DNA of 64,000 nucleotides. Origin: Brienomyrus brachyistius (taxonomy: Eukaryota > Chordata > Actinopteri > Osteoglossiformes > Mormyridae). The translations under genes and the position numbers were made by a program. The stretch spans positions 18,390,863 to 18,454,862 of the forward strand of contig NC_064542.1 of assembly GCF_023856365.1 (NCBI RefSeq), given 5' to 3'. Shown here in pieces: positions 39,286 through 59,975 of this stretch (the stretch's first letter is position 1; each line of letters begins with the position of its first letter). The notes below the pieces were generated by a model that was not told the origin of the DNA, did no database searches, and saw nothing but the letters and a program-made list of their open reading frames with translations.

Positions 39286-41176
39286 GTGTATCAGCTGTCA
39301 GAATGAATGGCCTGGATGTAATAAATGCCACCTTGTGGACATGCTCTACTGCCTCCTGCCTGTATTTATTCTGCCAACATCACGGTTGATCCCGATGCTA
39401 CACTGTGTCCCAGCTTTACACAGCAGAATACATATGACATGGGGATGGGCTTAGTCTGTGATTTTCTCCTGTGGAAATCTATCAGCATCTCCTTAATCTT
39501 GCTGGTGTTTAGTTGGAGGTGTTTTAGCCAACAGCAACTTACAAAACACAATAGTTTGTAGTAACAAATGCAAATGCAACTTTGTTACACTTCATGGTTT
39601 AACACTGCATGACTTAAGTCAGCGGTGTCAAACTCAATTGCACAGGCTCCAAAATTCAAAGCACAATTTAGGTTGTGCTTTTAAGCGAAAGTTAAAATAA
39701 TAACATCAAAACATTCCATTATCTTAGCCCTTATGCCATTCTGTCAGAGCTGGATGCTTGGCATCTTTTTTGGCCAACAAGTTCGTTTATGTTTAGGGTA
39801 AGGTTCTGTGTTGTGAAGATTCTCTCTCGGCCACATTAGTTCCACAAACAAGACAAACAGATTTACCGGCAATGTCAGTAAACATATACTCAGCCTCCCA
39901 CCGGTTTTGAAAGGCTCTGTTTTCAGAATCAACTTGTCTCTTAGCCATTGTTCGGATTTTACTAGCTTTGACTTGAAATTAGGGTTGTATACATCAACGG
40001 ACACTTCATTGATTTGACGTAATTGACGCAGGAATGATCGCAGGTAGTCTCTCACTCGGTAAGGCAGCTGTTGCGCTGCATTATCAGATTTGTAGTCTAT
40101 GTGTTATCAGCGCTTCATGTTTACAGTAGTATTATTGTAATGTTTCATTATTTTTATGATTTACCTACAATTTTAAAGCCAGAATTAGGGAATGAATCTC
40201 ATTTGTAACCTGGAAACAGCCTGTACTGCTTCTCTGTTGAATAGTCTTAACCCCCAAAACATCCAGGCATTAGTTCATTCCATAAGTGACTATGTACACA
40301 GTATTAACTTGTATTCTCACTGCTGGGCCATACAACACAGAGCATCTCCACACCTTCTCAGACAGCCTCTGCAGGGATGTCCTCCCTGATGATGAGAGGG
40401 GTCTAAGCATGTGGACATTTGGGATAATGTCACTGCAGAATTAGATGGTCAGCTGTACGACTTCAACCCTGTAATCAGACTCATCGCCTTTAGTTATGAT
40501 AGCAAACATAAAGGTGTCACCTGCAAAATTCAGGATCTTCACAGACTGATCTCTGGAGCAGCAGTGATTTGTTTAGAGACTGAAGAAAAGGGGGAGAGCA
40601 CAGAGCCTGGAGGAGCTCAGTGCTGAGGGTCAGTGTGTCTGATGTGTACTGTAAGCAATACAGATGTCTTGCATTTGTAGAACATTTTCTTTGTGCTGCT
40701 GTTTATATGTGTTGTTGATGCTGCAGTCAGTAATTTTCCACTAGCAGTCTCACCTCTGCATTTTACAGGAAGACTGACCGACTGAGAGCAGGGTGTTTGT
40801 GTCACACGTCTCAGTGAGCGAAAACCACACAAGCATCAGGTCCTCAGCTCAGTCCCTCTGCTTCACTAGAAAAACCACAAACGGTATTTTTATCTAAAAG
40901 GGGGTGAGCAAGTGAGATGTTATTGACAGCATGAATTCATCTACTAACATTTCAAATTCAAAGCTAAAAGCAGCATGTCCAGGATATCAGTAATACCACT
41001 TATCAATATCAACAGTTTGGGTGCAATAATGTAGAATTTTGCACAGTTTAGTTAATATCTGCAAGATACTGGTCAGTAACATTATAGGGTCATGTTGCTG
41101 AATCTCATTGTTAAGCTTAAATGAATCTATGCATTTTTCAGGCAAATCTGAGCATCTTACTTGTGTTTGTTTGTGT

Positions 41177-41286
41177 GGAGTGGCATCCCATGCAGGTTGG
41201 TCTCTGCCTGTGCTCTATGCTTCCTGAGTTGGGCCACACCCCCTCCAGACCTCGAGACGAATTAGCAGTTGTTGGATAAATTAATA
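41177..41286 (+). mobile_element. Degraded teleost SINE/LINE tail, unit 2
   Basis: Copy of 16703-16812. Confidence 0.55.
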
Positions 41287-42336
41287 ACAAAAGATAATAA
41301 TACAAAAGTCTTTCTTGCTGTCTAACCTCTGATTACAGCATCAAAATTCTGATAAGTGGAAAATATGCTTAGTCTGTTGCTTGGTGGTGAGATGTTTCCA
41401 AGAGGTGAACCACACAGAGCACAGTCATTTTCAAGGTTATTTCTCATTGGTCAGTGTGAAAGGCTGCGTCATTACTATAACGCCGGGCTCAGCACAGTGA
41501 CAGCACCTGCGCAGCACTGTGGATCACAAGCCAGGCTGCAGACCATCAGCCCTGAAAGTTAAAACAGGACTTGTGTATGTGTCATGTGTTGTTTAATGAA
41601 ACTTTACAGGACAGAACATAGTGGATTCACTTTCCTTTGCACTACCAGTCCAAAGTGTGGCCACAACTGCTTGTAATGCATCTGTCTCTATTTTCACTAT
41701 GTTCTTAATGTTATCATAAATGGCTCCAAAGCAATTGAGTAAAGCATATCAAATATTGCAACTAAGAAGAAAAGTGTTCAACATCTAAAATTTTTCTCAA
41801 ATTTTACACTCAGCCCACTTATGCTTGGATGACAGCGTTACAGACTCTTGGCATTCTTTCAACCAACTTCCAGATGTAGCCACATGCAATGCTTCTCCAA
41901 CTGTACTGAAGGAGTTTCCACAAGTTCTAGGCGCCAGTTGGCTACCTTGCTCTGGTGCAGGGGAACACGCTGGATGGGATGTCAGACCATCGCAAAACGT
42001 ATCAATTTAACTGTGTAAATATCCCTAACTGCTACCGCATTTCCAATCTGATTACAGTTTGATCTATACATTTAGAGTCATATACTCCCAATATACTCTC
42101 CTCACTTTTTAATTTACTGCATGTCTCTGCAAGGTTGCAGTAGGGGCATGAGTACCCTGGCATATTTGGGGGGGGGGGAGCATTTCTACAGAGGCCTGTT
42201 ATTATGTAAAATCACATGTAAAATTATGCAGAGGAGCCCAAGGTGACATTTGGTCGGGGGGCCCAGAATTTATAGCTATGCCTCTGTTACTGTGTTTTTT
42301 TTGTTCTAGCCACCAACAACTCTGGGGTTGCTATAT

Positions 42337-42349
42337 CGCCACCTAGTGG
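42337..42349 (-). promoter_or_regulatory. CTCF-type core motif, minus strand, unit 2
   Basis: The minus strand reads CCACTAGGTGGCG. Partner of the plus-strand motif at 39040 in convergent orientation. Confidence 0.4.
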
Positions 42350-43393
42350 TGAAGACATCAGACAAAATATGTTTACCTGTAAAAGAACCAAGGGATTCTG
42401 AAATCCAAGTGTAGAGTTAGCAGGTTTAATTAATCATAAGCAGGGATGTCAGTCATGTAATCTGTGAGTTGCTGAATTAAACAGAAACATTTCTGAAACA
42501 TTGCAGGGTTAGAAATATACCAAACTCCCAGTCCACATCCTGGGTGACAAAGGACAACTGGAGGTTGATGTGACAATCTGTCAGTGACATTCACAGCATT
42601 TTATATGAAACCAATACCACAAAAGTGGATCAAAATAATCTGAAACTATGTATGAATTTTAAAACTAAATACAACAATTCTGCCTGAGCTTTACTTTCCC
42701 ATCACTGAACTAGAGCAGTGAATGATTTAAATGTTACTACAGGCATAATATCAATCATCTGCTTTCATTAACACTGCCTGGGATCCTTCCCTGAGGCTGG
42801 CTAATTGTCCCAGGGCCGTGCGTATCTAACGTTCCTCACACAGAGGTCTCTGCAATTACAGGGATCTGTCTGTTGGTGGGCTGGACTCCGGAGTGGGTGG
42901 GCCAATGTGCCCAGAACTTCTTCTGCCTCCTCTGCCTGCTCAATGGCCGACACCAGCATGGCTGGTTTCGACAGGCGCCCGTGCTGGCGCAGTCGTTCCG
43001 GGGAGAGCGCCAGCAGGAAAGCATGGGGGGTCAGTTCTTCCTACGTTGCCCGGGGAAATGAGGGCAGCCCTGCCGGGCACAGTGCTCCAGCTCAGCTGCG
43101 AACACTCCCAGACTTTCACCAGTGATCCGCTGCATCCCTGTGTCATGCTGTTCCCAGTTGTGACACTGTCGCTTGGGCAGGTGGGGGATGTTGGCTCCGT
43201 CAGGTCAATCCGGGGAGGCGAAGCGTTCAGGCTGCATCCCCATGTCATATGTATTCTGCTGTGTAGAGCTGGGACACAGTGTAGCATCGGGATCAACCGT
43301 GATGTTGGCAGAATAAATACAGGCAGGAGGCAGTAGAGCATGTCCACAAGGTGGCATTTATTACATCTAGGCCATTCATTCTGACAGCTGATA

Positions 43394-43976
43394 CACAGCG
43401 CATGGGCCCAGCATGAGGACGCCCCCATTACCCACCAAACGCACAGCACATGGACCCAGCATGAGGTCTCGCCCATTACCCACCCCACACACAGCACATG
43501 GACCCAGCATGAGGTCTCCCCCATTACCCACCCCACACACAGCACATGGACCCAGCATGAGGTCTTGCCCATTACCCACCCCACACACAGCACATGGACC
43601 CAGCATGAGGTCTCGCCCATTACCCACCCCACACACAGCACATGGACCCAGCATGAGGTCTCGCCCATTACCCACCCCACACACAGCACATGGACCCAGC
43701 ATGAGGTCTCCCCCATTACCCACCCCACACACAGCACATGGACCCAGCATGAGGTCGCCCACATTACCCACCCCACACACAGCACATGGACCCAGCATGA
43801 GGTCTCGCCCATTACCCACCCCACACACAGCACATGGACCCAGCATGAGGTCGCCCACATTACCCACCAAACGCACAGCACATGGACCCAGCATGAGGTC
43901 TCCCCCATTACCCACCCCACACACAGCACATGGACCCAGCATGAGGTCTCCCCCATTACCCACCCCACACACACCA
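43394..43976 (-). repeat. 48-bp minisatellite, right inverted array of unit 2 (12 copies)
   Basis: Twelve units counted from the repeated GDLMLGPCAV block of the open minus-strand frame, compared with seven in unit 1. Variant units (gtctcgcccatt, gtcgcccacatt, accaaacgcac) are interspersed, which suggests expansion by unequal exchange. Confidence 0.95.
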
Positions 43977-44302
43977 CTATTTAAAGCACTTATAGGTAAT
44001 ATTTAACACTACACATTACATTACATATGAGACAATGACACACCAATACATGAAAATTACAGGGAACTTTTTCTCTTACTTACTGGGTCCAACCTGCCAC
44101 GCTGTCAGAGGTTGCCCAATCTACGGCTGACAGCGCGAGCCTGCCTGCATGCAGATGAGGAGCCACTTAGCTTCACCGTTTGAAGTGTAAGACACAAATT
44201 TAAATCAAAGTTAAATTAGCAATGAATGTAATGTATGCTTCAATAGAAATGTGTATCTTGTATGCTAATGGCAGTTCAACAATTAATAATAATTAAAAAA
44301 TA
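43977..44302. other. Stretch without a supported gene
   Basis: Copy of 19263-19590. Nothing recognised. Confidence 0.5.
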
Positions 44303-44398
44303 ACCGATACTTTATTAATCCCTGTGGGGAAATTGTCTTTATGCTTTATGATTACAAGCAGGGACACCTACTGTAGACCACTGAGCCACACGCTGCCT
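44303..44398 (-). mobile_element. Short SINE fragment, unit 2
   Basis: Copy of 19591-19683 with the CCCCACAGGGATTAATAAAG tail. Confidence 0.6.
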
Positions 44399-44543
44399 CA
44401 ATTTGCGCATTTAATTGTAATGTTAGCCAAAGGAAGGCTAAAGTCGCTAGCTAAAGAATTTCAAAGACATGATTTATAGCATTCTAGATTTAAGAAAAAG
44501 GGAATTTCAATAAAGCTAGAGGCTATTGTAGACCACTAAACAG

Positions 44544-45247
44544 TTGACCATTTACATAAAGTTTATCCACCGTGATAACAGCCCAGGACCCCTCAGCGAA
44601 GATCTTTTCCTGATGAGAAACAGGGATCTATGGCGCTGGAGGATTTCTTTCGGGAACTGGTCATTGATGCTGTATTCGGTTCCTTTCAGTTCATTGCCTC
44701 GGCTCTTCACTAGTTCCTTCTGCTCAAAGTGTTCGACCTTGGAGACGATGGGTCTGGGATGCTTGCTTGTCGTTCTTCTTCCATCCTAGGCAGTGGACCC
44801 AGTGAAAAGTGATGGTATTCATGGTGTCCATTGGTTGTTTAAGCTGCTGCTGGAGGAACACTTTGATTGTAGCATTTTCTTCAGCACGCTCTGGGATGCC
44901 TGAAAATAGCATGTTGTCCCGCATACTGTGTGCCTGAACATCCAGAACAGATTCCTTCACCTGTTTCTTTCTATCAGAAAGTTTCTTCATTCCTTCAGAG
45001 AGGGATTGAAGGGAATCTTTGAGTCTTATTTTTCGCAGCAAGCGGTTCAGCCTGTTGCTGGCTGAATTCCAGGGATTCTCATAGTTTCTGGACATCCACC
45101 AGTGCCTAAACTGGATAATTTGTTATTAATAGCAGACAAGATATTGTTGAAATCTCTATCGGATGAGGAAGCCACTTTAGAGGAACACTCCGAACGGGTC
45201 CGCTTCATGCAGAGGGTTGTTGGGTTGGTTGTCTTCCCCATGATGAT
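44544..45247 (-). pseudogene. Decayed L1 ORF1 remnant, unit 2
   Basis: Copy of 19832-20535 with the same breaks, so it was already dead before the duplication. Confidence 0.7.
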
Positions 45248-45739
45248 TTGCTGGAAACACTCGTCTACGTAGTCCTGCAGACTTCCCAGGGTACCTTCGT
45301 CCAGGATGAATTGGCTGTGATTATCACATCAATCAGGGAACGTATATTGCTAAGATGTCACGCACAGATGTCACGATAGCTCACACTCACATTCCCTCTT
45401 CTTCATTATTTTTCTGAACACACTCTACCCCGACTTGTCCCCCGCAACAAGATGTCACTCCCTGTAGCAAGTAAAGTCTTTCTTAGGAGAGAAGCAGACA
45501 TCAGCCATGGGCAAAGCCATGGGCACCCAAAGTACGACAAATCAAAATGTTAGGAAATTTGGCAACACATGGTTACTCTTTTGGTAACAGTGACTTTGGT
45601 TTTATTTCGATAGATGTAAACTACATAATATGGTCTTGAAAACCTTGTTTTTTGTTCTAAAAACAAACTTTGTTTTACAGGATAAAAGTGCACAGCTGCT
45701 CAGATCAACCCCAGCTAAGCAGCACATGTGGGAATATTT

Positions 45740-45836
45740 TTCAAAATAACATGAGTCTTATGCAATTTACCCAAGTAATACAAGCTCTTTAGGTGACACA
45801 CAAAGAATCAATTCCCATCAACACAGTGTCAGAACA

Positions 45837-45838
<2 letters not shown>
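45740..45838 (+). repeat. 99-bp direct repeat, outer copy at arm end (unit 2)
   Basis: Partner of 46016-46114; ends at the start of the inverted arm (45837), as in unit 1. Confidence 0.9.
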
Positions 45839-49737
<3,899 letters not shown>

Positions 49738-50792
49738 CTCTAACTGGATGTCTTTACATTTTAGTTGAATACCCCTGCCAAAGGCAGTTGGCTTAATACA
49801 ATTTTAGTTTTTCTTTTTTTTTTCTTAGAATAGTAAACGGAAGATCGTACACGCTCTTGCTGCAAGGTGCTGCAGCCTAACGCATCGAAACAAACTATAT
49901 TACACTAAAGACCGCACTATTCTGCGCGGTCGTGCTGTTAATATACGCTACTGTACATTCTAAGCAATTGCCCAGGAAACAAAAAAAAACTAACCTTTTG
50001 TATGAAAGCAAACGTCCAACAACCGCTTTCTTTACTTCCGTCCCTCTTCCCTCTCTTTATTCCCTTTTCGTTTTTGAAATCCCGACTTGTGTCGGACACT
50101 GTTCACGTGTAGCATATATCTAGCCAGATAGCTAACGTACTTTATACGTAGGTAAAGTCTAAGCCGTTACGTTTTCTGCTCCAACATTCGGGCTTGGTGA
50201 AGTAGGTTGATATCTTGTCTTCCTGAAGAAAGACGCCGAATCTAGACTAAGCCGATTTTCACCACGCAGGAGGGCTACATTGAGATCAGTCCCACTTTCA
50301 GCTGTTTACATTTATTTACATCCATGCACATTGTTGTAACGGAATGTAAAGTGCGGCACCTGACAGACAGGTGAAATGCGCACCAGAAACGATAGGTAAA
50401 AACTCATTTTATACACGTGGATAGGACAAGGTTACCTAAACTACGCTCCTTTGGAAACCATATATAAATTATCTCTATGGTATATATATATGGGAATGAT
50501 CTCAGTGTAGGAGACCCTCTTACGTGGTGAAAATCGTTTTAGTCCAGATTCGGGGCCTTTCTTCAGGAAGACAAGATATGAACCGAGTTCATTAAGCCCG
50601 AATGTTGCAGCAGCAAACTTAACGGCTTAGACATTACTTACTTATACAGTACGATATGCTTGTTAGCTAGCGGGCTAGATATTTGCCACACGTGAACAAT
50701 GTCCGCCCCAATTCGGGATTTCAAAAACGAAAAGGGAATAAAGAGAAGGAAGAAGGGCGGAAGTAAATAAAGCGGTTGTTGGCCGTTTACTT
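49738..50792 (-). repeat. Palindrome spacer between copies D and E, inverted relative to the B/C spacer
   Basis: The sequence after the arm end (ctctaactggatgtctttac) is the reverse complement of the right end of the B/C spacer, and the right end (gtttacttaaaattcttg) matches its left end. The whole 1.05 kb block is therefore flipped with respect to the neighbouring arms. Confidence 0.93.
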
Positions 50793-54693
<3,901 letters not shown>

Positions 54694-56714
54694 AAATGCC
54701 CTTTTTCATTTACGAAAGCAGATACATTCAAGCTTCTGAACATGATATGCTAGGTGTTAATATCAGTTCTGTGTACAAAATGAAACATTCCTGTTGATTT
54801 CGGGGCACCAAAGACAGTAACGTATTTATGCTTCTGTGGACAAAATGTAACTGTAGTATGTCTTTCTGTGGACAAAATTCAAGGCATTACTTGATTTTGT
54901 CATTGAATAATGCATTTTGTCACACAGTATGTATTTTGTGTCCGAAAATGAGCGCTTGACAGGAGCTGGAAGACTACTTTCGTATGTACAGTACAACTAA
55001 CAACGGAAAATCCTACATGTACCTACGTGTTACTGATAGTTGTCCTTTACTTATGTTGTAGAAATTATTTTGGGCTGGGTCATGAGGAAAAGATTCGAGG
55101 TTGAAGAGGGGCATTTTATAGCAGACCACCTTGCCACAGAATGCACCCCCTGTCTATCTCTGGCTCGGAGAATACTACAGTACATGCACCAAACTTGCGC
55201 CAGTTACTGAGATTTATTTGTGCTGAAGAAATGATTTTGGGCTGGGCCAAATGGAAAAGTTTCTGGGTGGGGTGGGGCTTTTACACCAGGCCCCTGTCTA
55301 ACTCTGGCTGTGAAAATCCTACATGCACCAAACCTGTGCCTTATTTATGTTGTATAAATTATTTTTGGCTGCAATGTAAAGAAAGAATGATGGGTGGGTG
55401 GGGGGTTGCAGTTTTAACTCTAATTGGGACTGTAAGATGTAAAGTAATGAATATCCGTTCATTCATGCGACTGTAAGATAATGAATATCTAAAAATTGAA
55501 AAAATACAGAATTTCATAAACTTTCTCAATGACTTTGTTTTTAATCAATAAGAAATAAAATAACAAGAATAACATATAAATAAATATGACATTCAATAAC
55601 AATTAAAGTAATCGCAACAACAATCTAACAAATAGAAATTATGTTATAGTAATTAGGAAGTCCACATTTTAAAATATTGTCATTGAGCAATCAGTTGGAA
55701 GGACAACATGGAGGGAAGGGAACAGATAGCCTGCTTGGCATGCTATTCGTGTTTGAGTTTATCAGTGATTAGCTATTAACCTTTCACCGCATAGTAATGG
55801 TGCATTCCAAACAGATGTTGGCCTTGATGCGTACTGGCTCGTGATTGGTTGGCTATTTTGCGGTAACTTTGTTTTTACTCAGATGACACCCTTAGCGATC
55901 GGTCTTACTCTCTTGATAGACTAACGTGGTGTCTACAATGTATAATAAAAGCTGCCCCGAACCATAGTAACCAGTTCACTCTACAGGCAAAGTTTATTCA
56001 TTTACTCCTTCACAGCCAGTTAAAATAAGAACAATTAGATAAACAGGAACATATGCTGAGCATATGAAGTTCTTTGTACGGAGTGCTGAGACACTGTGGG
56101 AGGCCATTCGCTAATCATCTCTCTCAGACAAGCTCAGCGCAGTCAGTCTGATATTAGACTCTCTAGTCATTCATATTACACAATTCTTAAGTTTTCTGAA
56201 ATACTGGATCTTCTAACCACACTCAAAATACAGTTTAACTGTTCTTTCTTAAACTTTCTTAAAGAACGTAAAATGTAGCTTTACTGCTTACATTTACATT
56301 TCCAGCAAACATTTTAATTGATGCAAATGAGAGTAAATGGTGAATCAGTTTATTTGCTATCTAGCCACATTAAATGCATTTGCTGCCCAACCGTTCATCA
56401 GTATGTGACCACTGCCATCTGGCTTTAAAGAGTAAGTCTACTGTAATACTATCATTACAGTAGTATTATTAGTATTATCAGCTTATTGAAAATGCAAAAT
56501 GAGATGCGGGAAAAATGTCTCAAATGCAGATCAGTTGATCGGTGATCGGGAGCTTACTAATGAAAATGAGAAGACCAAAGGGTTTGAACAAGAGATGGTG
56601 GTGGGGCTGTGATGGACCCCTCCTGATGTTACATTTATACATGAACATGCACTGCATCACATTATTATACAGTTTGTTACATTTAAACATTTATACATGA
56701 ACATGCACTGCATC

Positions 56715-59352
56715 TGTGACGCCCGCTCCGTCCGCTCCTCGTGTGTGCCACGCCCCCTAATTACCCACGTGTGATTTCCTGATCGTGCCCAGTCGTGTCT
56801 TGTTTCCTGCTGCCTTGTTCCATGTATTTAAGTTCCTGTTTTGTACTAACCCGTTGTCTGTCATTGATGTTAGTCGCGTCAGATGTTATCCGCCATCCGT
56901 TCCCCCGATTCCTTTATTAAAACCCCAGTTTGCCCCGTAATTCGCCTGTTTGCCTGCTTCCTGTCTGCTCGCCTGTCTGTTCGCCTTACCGGCTTCCAGC
57001 GTCCCGTGACAGAATGACAGACCCACTGAACAAGGCACAGCAGCAGACCGAGAGCCATCGTCTCGGTCTGCTGCAAGAGGTGTACCATTGGCTGAACCAG
57101 CCCGACGTCCGGGAGGACCCCGTCGCGCTGAAATTGGCCACCGACAGCTGCGATCTCCTGCTGGCGATGTCCCCATCGGAGGGCGGGCATCGTTTGGGAG
57201 AGGTGCGCGCCCTCCTCCATGAGCTCATCCAACGGATGACAGCTCAGAGGTTAGAGCTGGACGCGCCATGCGTCGCGGAGACTGTTCCCCTGCTGTCTGT
57301 CCCACCGGACGAGGAGCAGCCTTCCGCGACTCGCACGACAAAGAGGAAGAAGAGGAGGAAGCACGCGATCGCCCCTGCGATCGTTCTGGGAGCGTGCACG
57401 CTCATCCCCGCTTCTCTCCTCACCAGGGAATTGGAGGACTCCCCGGCTGACCTCGACGTCGTCACCGCAGCTAAGCTGCCTGTGCAGGCAGCTTCCCCCG
57501 TCCGGGGAGAACACCCAGCCGCCGCTGAGCTGCTACCGCCCTTCGAGCGGTACTACTTCCGGCCCGAGCGGCTGGCCAACAAGGGGGCCAGCGCAGTGCG
57601 GGACGCTATCCCGCGTGTGCCCCGGGCACTTAAAGGGGCCACGTCCGTCTTGCCCGCACGGGACCTACCGGTCCCGCCGCCTGCAGCCCCTGCTCAGCCC
57701 GAGCGGCCGCCTCCTGTGCCTGCAGCCCCTGCTCAGCCCGAGCGGCCGCCTCCTGTGCCTGCAGCCCCTGCTCAGCCCGAGCGGCCGCCTCCTGTGCCTG
57801 CAGCCCCTGCTCAGCCCGAGCGGCCGCCTCCTGTGCCTGCAGCCCCTGCTCAGCCCGAGCGGCCGCCTCCTGTGCCTGCAGCCCCTGCTCAGCCCGAGCG
57901 GCCGCCTCCCGGGCCGGCGCCCCCTCTGCAGCCACCTGCAGCTCCCGGGCCGGCGCCCCCTCTGCAGCCACCTGCAGCTCCCGGGCCGGCGCCCCCACAG
58001 CCGGACCGCGCTCCTGTTCCTGACCCGGCGCTCCCTGCTGCAGCTCCAGAGGCACTCCCTCTGCCAGTTGACCCTGTTCGGGTCCCTGTCCCTGGCCCCG
58101 CTCCTGTCCCTGGCCCCGCTCCTGTCCCTGGCCCCGCTTTTGTGACCCCTTATCCCTCGCTCCGGCGAACTCGACCCCGACCGAGGGTCGTAATGTCTGT
58201 GTCCCGTAAGGGGCGGGGACACAGACGCAGGACGGGGGTCCCACCCACCCTGCCCCCTGGCTCGCCCTCCGTCGCCTGCGCTGGGGCTCGGGGGGCGCCT
58301 GCGGTTCCTGGCCCTCCGGGTCGGCTGTCGCCTGCGGGTCCCCCTCCGGTGCCTCGTCGCCCTGCCTCGCTCCCCCCTCCGGTGCCTGGTCGGTCGCCTG
58401 CGGGGCCCCCACCTGCGGCTTGTCGGAGGACGTCGCCCCCTGCGGCGGCTCCCCCCCTCGCCTTGCCTTCGCCCTGGCCCCTTCCAGCTCCCTCGTCCCC
58501 TTCCCTGGTGCTCCCTCCTGCTCCCTCCCTGGCCCCTCCGCGGGTCCCTCGCCCTGTCTCCTCGGCCCCTCCGAGGTCCCCTCCGGCTCCGGCCTCCCGG
58601 CTGCCTGCGGCCCCTCCGGCTGCCTCCCGTCGCCCGCTGGGGCTCCCTCGGGCTCCCCTTACTTCCCCCTCCTTCTCTCCCTCCTTTCCTGTCTCTGTCC
58701 CGCCTGCTTTCGTTCCTCCACCTGCCTTTGTCCCGCCGTCCTCTATTCCTGGTCCCTTTGTTCTGCCCCGCTCCGTTCCTGGTTTCCCGTCGTTCCCTCC
58801 CGTCACTCCCGCTCCTTTTGTTCCGCTTGTTCCCTCTGTTTCTCCCTTCCTGGTCTGTCTGTCGGCCTTTCCTGTCCTGTGTCGTGTCCTGTCCTGGCTC
58901 CTGCCTCTTTGTCTGTTTTGCCTGTCTGTCTTGTTCCCTGGTCCCTGTTGATTTAGGTTTACATTTGTCTTTCAGGTTCTGGTTTCCCGGTCTCGTCCCG
59001 TCCTTCGCCTCCTCCCGGGCGCGCCCAGTGTAGCGCGCCTTTGGGGGGGGGGTTCTGTGACGCCCGCTCCGTCCGCTCCTCGTGTGTGCCACGCCCCCTA
59101 ATTACCCACGTGTGATTTCCTGATCGTGCCCAGTCGTGTCTTGTTTCCTGCTGCCTTGTTCCATGTATTTAAGTTCCTGTTTTGTACTAACCCGTTGTCT
59201 GTCATTGATGTTAGTCGCGTCAGATGTTATCCGCCATCCGTTCCCCCGATTCCTTTATTAAAACCCCAGTTTGCCCCGTAATTCGCCTGTTTGCCTGCTT
59301 CCTGTCTGCTCGCCTGTCTGTTCGCCTTACCGGCTTCCAGCGTCCCATGACA
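56715..59352 (+). mobile_element. Non-autonomous Tf1/sushi-like LTR retrotransposon, unit 3
   Basis: LTRs 56715-57011 and 59056-59352, each 297 bp; the 3' LTR has ccATGACA for ccGTGACA at its end. Same self-primer arrangement, G-rich polypurine tract and flanks as in unit 2. No pol genes. Confidence 0.88.
57014..58951 (+). CDS. Gag-like proline-rich protein, unit 3 (frame intact)
   Basis: 645 residues from the ATG at 57014 (MTDPLNKAQQ). The helical N-terminal part, basic patch TTKRKKRRKH and Pro/Ala tandem repeats (six 39-bp units at 57683-57916) are as in unit 2. Unlike unit 2 the frame stays proline-rich to the end (PSFSPSFPVSVPPAFVPP), so this is probably the original form. It starts next to the 5' LTR and ends about 105 bp before the 3' LTR. 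The function is inferred from its place in the element; I see no zinc knuckle or protease. Confidence 0.6.
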   Translation: MTDPLNKAQQQTESHRLGLLQEVYHWLNQPDVREDPVALKLATDSCDLLLAMSPSEGGHRLGEVRALLHELIQRMTAQRLELDAPCVAETVPLLSVPPDEEQPSATRTTKRKKRRKHAIAPAIVLGACTLIPASLLTRELEDSPADLDVVTAAKLPVQAASPVRGEHPAAAELLPPFERYYFRPERLANKGASAVRDAIPRVPRALKGATSVLPARDLPVPPPAAPAQPERPPPVPAAPAQPERPPPVPAAPAQPERPPPVPAAPAQPERPPPVPAAPAQPERPPPVPAAPAQPERPPPGPAPPLQPPAAPGPAPPLQPPAAPGPAPPQPDRAPVPDPALPAAAPEALPLPVDPVRVPVPGPAPVPGPAPVPGPAFVTPYPSLRRTRPRPRVVMSVSRKGRGHRRRTGVPPTLPPGSPSVACAGARGAPAVPGPPGRLSPAGPPPVPRRPASLPPPVPGRSPAGPPPAACRRTSPPAAAPPLALPSPWPLPAPSSPSLVLPPAPSLAPPRVPRPVSSAPPRSPPAPASRLPAAPPAASRRPLGLPRAPLTSPSFSPSFPVSVPPAFVPPPAFVPPSSIPGPFVLPRSVPGFPSFPPVTPAPFVPLVPSVSPFLVCLSAFPVLCRVLSWLLPLCLFCLSVLFPGPC

Positions 59353-59657
59353 GAATCATATACAGTTTGTTACATTTATACATGAACATGCACTGCATCA
59401 CATTACGCAGTTTGTTACATTTCTGCTTAGCCTTTTCTTTATACAGATGTTAATGTTACTTATTGCAGCCTCTTTAAAAGAAATGAAAAAAAATGCTTTA
59501 AAAGTTGCTATACTGTATATAGGACTGTGCAAAATTCTTAAGCAACAAAAGAAAATTCTTTTTTATTTCATTTATCTGGGCTGTCAGAAAAAAAAAACAT
59601 GATTTAACATAGGAACTAAGGATGTGCACCATTCAGAACTGATTCGCGATTGGCCCC
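59353..59657. other. Stretch between LTRs, unit 3, with empty LINE site
   Basis: As in unit 2; tttaaaagttgctatactg at about 59499-59517 is uninterrupted. Confidence 0.8.
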
Positions 59658-59975
59658 TGTCACGATCACGGCGTAGCGGTTGCGAGCAGGACGGCGGTAA
59701 GCGGCGATCGTGTGGGCAGGCGTGAAAGGAGCAGGCAGACAGGTCGAGATCAGGGTAAACTCGGGGTTTAATTAGGGAATCGGGAGCAGGGAACATCAAA
59801 CCACACAAGATCCACAACAAACTACAATGACGGACAAGGGGAACAGGTAAGATCAGCACTTAAATAGGACGGGACTAATCAAAGTAATCGGACACAGCAG
59901 GAGACGATCAGGGAAGCACACGTGGGTAATCAGGGGGCGTGGCACACACGAGGAGCGTATGAGCCGGGCATGACA
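59658..59975 (-). mobile_element. Solo LTR of a related family, unit 3
   Basis: 318-bp copy of 10287-10604 in minus orientation. Confidence 0.8.

Larger units (their letters stand above)
39448..43234. other. Segment between inverted minisatellite arms, unit 2
   Basis: Close copy of 14975-18760 with scattered base changes. No supported gene. Contains the SINE/LINE tail at 41177-41286 and the CTCF-type motif at 42337-42349. Confidence 0.5.

Noticed and set aside
43394..43976. CRISPR-like array
   Set aside because: Units are contiguous 48-bp tandem copies without unique spacers, in a eukaryotic genome.
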